A stretch of DNA of 23,038 bases from UMGS1498 sp900552335 (lineage in GTDB: Bacteria > Bacillota_I > Bacilli_A > RF39 > UBA660): contig CABSFU010000016.1 of NCBI GenBank assembly GCA_902477075.1, positions 1 through 23,038 of the forward strand. Reading direction: 5' to 3'. The translations under genes and the position numbers were made by a program. The notes under the pieces were generated by a model. The model was not told where the DNA came from, ran no database searches, and was given only the letters and a program-made list of their open reading frames with translations. Below are positions 21,293 to 23,038 of the stretch, piece by piece (within the stretch, counting starts at the first letter, position 1; each line of letters opens with the position of its first letter).

Positions 21293-22567
21293 ATGAATAT
21301 AATTGAAATTATTATAAAGAAAAAAAACAATAAAAAATTAACACAGGAAGAAATAAATTATGTAGTAGAAAACTATGTAAATGGTGTTATTGCTGATTAT
21401 CAAATGAGTGCACTTTTAATGGCTATGACATTAAATGGTTTAGATGAAGATGAAATCTATTATTTAACCAAAGCAATGATAGAATCAGGGGATATTATTG
21501 ACTTGAGTCAAGTAAATGGTATAACCGTTGATAAACATTCAACTGGTGGAGTAGGAGATAAGACCACTATTGCTTTGGTTCCTATTTTAGCTTCTTTGGG
21601 ATTTAAAGTGGCTAAAATGAGTGGTAGGGGTCTTGGACACACTGGAGGTACTATTGATAAATTAGAATCTATTAAAGGATATCAAGTAAATAGAAGTGAA
21701 GAACAATTTATAGAACAGGTAAATAAAATTGGAGTGAGTGTAATTAGTCAAACAAGTGAAGTTGCTATAGCAGATAAAAAAATTTATGCTTTGAGAGATG
21801 TCACTGGTTTAGCAGAGTCCATTCCACTTATTGCTAGTAGTATTATGAGTAAAAAAATTGCAAGTTCTGCTTCTATGATTGTAATTGATGTAAAAGTTGG
21901 GAATGGCGCACTAATGAAAAATGTAGAAGATGCCACAACTTTAGCTAATATTATGATTCAAATTGGAAAAAAATTTGATCGAAAAGTAGTATGCTTATTG
22001 ACGAATATGGAACAACCTTTAGGATATGCTATTGGAAATGGATTAGAAGTAGAAGAATGCATTCAATTATTACAAGGAAAAGGACCAGATGACTTAAGAG
22101 AATTGGTAATTGAATTGGCTTCTATTTATTTAGAAGAATTAGATACTATAGCAAAAGAAACAGCACGTGAAAAAGTACAAGAGGTTATTTCAAGTGGAAA
22201 AGCTTATCAAAAATTTATTGATTGGATTACTTATCAAAATGGAGATATTAATCAAATTGATATTTCTAAAAAAATTGTTTCTGTTAAAAGTACTAAGAGT
22301 GGTATTTTAACAAAAATAGATGCCTATGAACTTGGTAATCTAGCTAAGTTACTTGGAGCCGGAAGAACAAAAAAAGAAGATCAAATTGATTATTCTGTTG
22401 GATTTGTTTTAAATAAAAAGGTGGGAGATATGGTTTTAGAAGGAGAAGAAATTGTAAAGGTTTATTTAAATAAAGCAGATATTAGTCTAAAACAAGTTAT
22501 GAATTGCTTTGAAATAAATGATGTTTTATTAGAAAAGCAACCACTTATTATAAAAGAAATAAAGTAA
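21293..22567 (+). CDS. pdp: Pyrimidine-nucleoside phosphorylase
   Basis: Phosphorolysis of uridine, thymidine and deoxyuridine to base plus (deoxy)ribose-1-phosphate, in nucleoside salvage. Signature motifs are VDKHSTGGVGDKTT and KMSGRGLGHTGGTIDKLES. Active-site residues fall at the positions of the characterised Bacillus enzymes: Lys81, His82, Ser83, Arg168, Ser183 and Lys187. Lys108 is present where thymidine phosphorylases usually have Met, which argues for the broad-specificity PyNP rather than DeoA. The C-terminal barrel-sandwich domain (AYELGNLAKLLGAGRTKKED onward) is complete; total length is 424 residues. The GAGGTAGAT ribosome site sets the start. No clear terminator follows. Confidence 0.95.
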   Translation: MNIIEIIIKKKNNKKLTQEEINYVVENYVNGVIADYQMSALLMAMTLNGLDEDEIYYLTKAMIESGDIIDLSQVNGITVDKHSTGGVGDKTTIALVPILASLGFKVAKMSGRGLGHTGGTIDKLESIKGYQVNRSEEQFIEQVNKIGVSVISQTSEVAIADKKIYALRDVTGLAESIPLIASSIMSKKIASSASMIVIDVKVGNGALMKNVEDATTLANIMIQIGKKFDRKVVCLLTNMEQPLGYAIGNGLEVEECIQLLQGKGPDDLRELVIELASIYLEELDTIAKETAREKVQEVISSGKAYQKFIDWITYQNGDINQIDISKKIVSVKSTKSGILTKIDAYELGNLAKLLGAGRTKKEDQIDYSVGFVLNKKVGDMVLEGEEIVKVYLNKADISLKQVMNCFEINDVLLEKQPLIIKEIK

Positions 22568-22609
22568 AAAGTTTTATCTTTCAATTAATGTCAAGTTATG
22601 TCAAAAGTG

Positions 22610-22639
22610 TTGATTTCAATATATAGAATAGGATAAAAT
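22610..22639 (+). promoter_or_regulatory. Promoter of rpoZ
   Basis: TTGATT (22610-22615), 18-nt spacer, TAAAAT (22634-22639). A 10-bp-phased repeat of ATGTCAA (22588-22594 and 22598-22604) lies just upstream. Confidence 0.5.
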
Positions 22640-22660
22640 CAAAATAGGGAGAGTGATTTT

Positions 22661-22861
22661 ATGATATATCCATCTATTGATAAATTACTAAGTAAAGTTG
22701 GCTCAAAATTTTTATTAGTAAATCTAGTAGCAAAAAGAGTAAAAGAAATGGAAAAAGAAAATAATTATCAAATGAAAGAATCAAAATACGTATCTAAAAA
22801 AAATATTGGTAGAGCTTTAGAAGAAGTATCAAATGATTTAATTCATATAAAAGAAAATTAG
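22661..22861 (+). CDS. rpoZ: RNA polymerase omega subunit RpoZ
   Basis: Small assembly/stability subunit of RNA polymerase. The 66-residue protein opens MIYPSIDKLLSKVGSKFLLV and continues LVAKRVKEME, matching the conserved N-terminal helix-loop-helix of omega (P-SID-LL with the AKR motif). Residues GRALEEVSNDLI correspond to the conserved helix near the C-terminus (ALEE). Ribosome site AGGGAGAGTGA. It is monocistronic with its own terminator, unlike the usual gmk-rpoZ pairing. Confidence 0.88.
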   Translation: MIYPSIDKLLSKVGSKFLLVNLVAKRVKEMEKENNYQMKESKYVSKKNIGRALEEVSNDLIHIKEN

Positions 22862-22885
22862 TTAAAAAATTATTTAAAAAAGTGT

Positions 22886-22919
22886 AAAATAGTACTAAAA
22901 AAAGGTACTATTTTATTTT
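22886..22919 (+). terminator. Terminator of rpoZ
   Basis: AAAATAGTACT (22886-22896) pairs with GGTACTATTTT (22904-22914, one T-G pair) around A7, followed by ATTTT. Confidence 0.75.
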
Positions 22920-22928
22920 GATAATAGA

Positions 22929-22957
22929 TTGTGATTTTTAAAAAAGTATTATATAAT
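22929..22957 (+). promoter_or_regulatory. Promoter of the terminal prepilin gene
   Basis: TTGTGA (22929-22934), 17-nt spacer, TATAAT (22952-22957); 21 nt from the -10 to the ATG at 22979. Confidence 0.6.
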
Positions 22958-22978
22958 GAGAACAGAATAGGTGATAGA

Positions 22979-23038
22979 ATGAAAAAAGGATTTACGTTAG
23001 TAGAATTATTAGCTGTAATAGCGATCGTAGCAGTACTG
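22979..23038 (+). CDS. Type IV prepilin-like protein, 5' end only
   Basis: Twenty codons are visible before the window ends. They read MKK-GFTLVELLAVIAIVAVL: a very short basic leader, the G/F cleavage site, Glu at mature position 5 and a hydrophobic N-terminal helix. This is the class III/N-methylation motif of type IV pilins, competence pseudopilins and type II pseudopilins. It would be processed by the peptidase encoded at 13037-13831. AGGTGAT ribosome site (22969-22975). Which pilin type it is cannot be decided from the fragment. Confidence 0.88.
   Translation, partial: MKKGFTLVELLAVIAIVAVL

Noticed and set aside
22562..22587. Terminator after the pyrimidine phosphorylase gene
   Set aside because: The GAAA/TTTC pairing has several mismatches and no proper T-run.
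22572..22604. Minus-strand promoter from the TTGACA sequences upstream of rpoZ
   Set aside because: No acceptable -10 at 16-18 nt from either hexamer.

Overview
The window is a gene-dense, very AT-rich bacterial chromosome segment. It is probably from an uncultured, walled relative of the Bacillota (Bacilli, Clostridia or a wall-bearing Mollicutes-like lineage). The evidence is the dnaG-rpoD-trmK block with a YqfQ-like gene beside it, strong AGGTGAT or GGAGG ribosome sites, consensus sigma-A promoters and U-tailed hairpin terminators. TGA is used as a stop (the kinase before alaS, dnaG, the Smr gene), which excludes the Mycoplasma/Spiroplasma code. A FemAB-type peptidoglycan ligase and a LysM protein imply a cell wall. 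No rRNA, tRNA, CRISPR array, transposase or phage module was seen, and no stretch over 300 bp lacks a gene.

Layout. 1-927 is the 3' end of a large glycine-rich surface protein. 1050-2946 holds mtaB (tRNA A37 methylthiotransferase) and a membrane-anchored LysM protein. 3008-6445 is an operon of an AI-2E-type permease, a deoxynucleotide-monophosphate-kinase-like P-loop protein and a strikingly short alanyl-tRNA synthetase. 6437-6973 (minus) is a DUF6512-like membrane protein. 7038-10571 is dnaG-rpoD-trmK, with a minus-strand YqfQ-like gene overlapping the end of trmK. 10977-13831 encodes a type IV pilus/competence platform protein with an unusual ~270-residue N-terminal extension, plus a prepilin peptidase. 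13896-14168 is a stand-alone Smr protein. 14306-17897 holds two large envelope proteins of unknown function behind two tandem promoters sharing a 13-bp palindrome. 17994-18413 is an orphan small protein. 18452-19955 is tcdA-mutM. 19969-21195 (minus) is a FemAB-like ligase, 21293-22567 a pyrimidine nucleoside phosphorylase, 22661-22861 rpoZ. At the right edge a prepilin gene begins.

How the genes fit together. Core information processing (DnaG, SigA, omega, AlaRS, and the tRNA modification enzymes MtaB, TcdA and TrmK) alternates with envelope functions. The platform protein, the peptidase and the terminal prepilin would belong to one pilus or DNA-uptake machine whose ATPase lies outside the window. 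The genome looks compacted: leaders are only about 8-15 nt for several genes, stop codons commonly lie inside terminator stems, and convergent genes overlap.

The best candidates for something undescribed are the two-gene envelope operon 14306-17897 with its palindromic control region, the fused platform protein, and the compact AlaRS. Nothing here is by itself proof of a new system.
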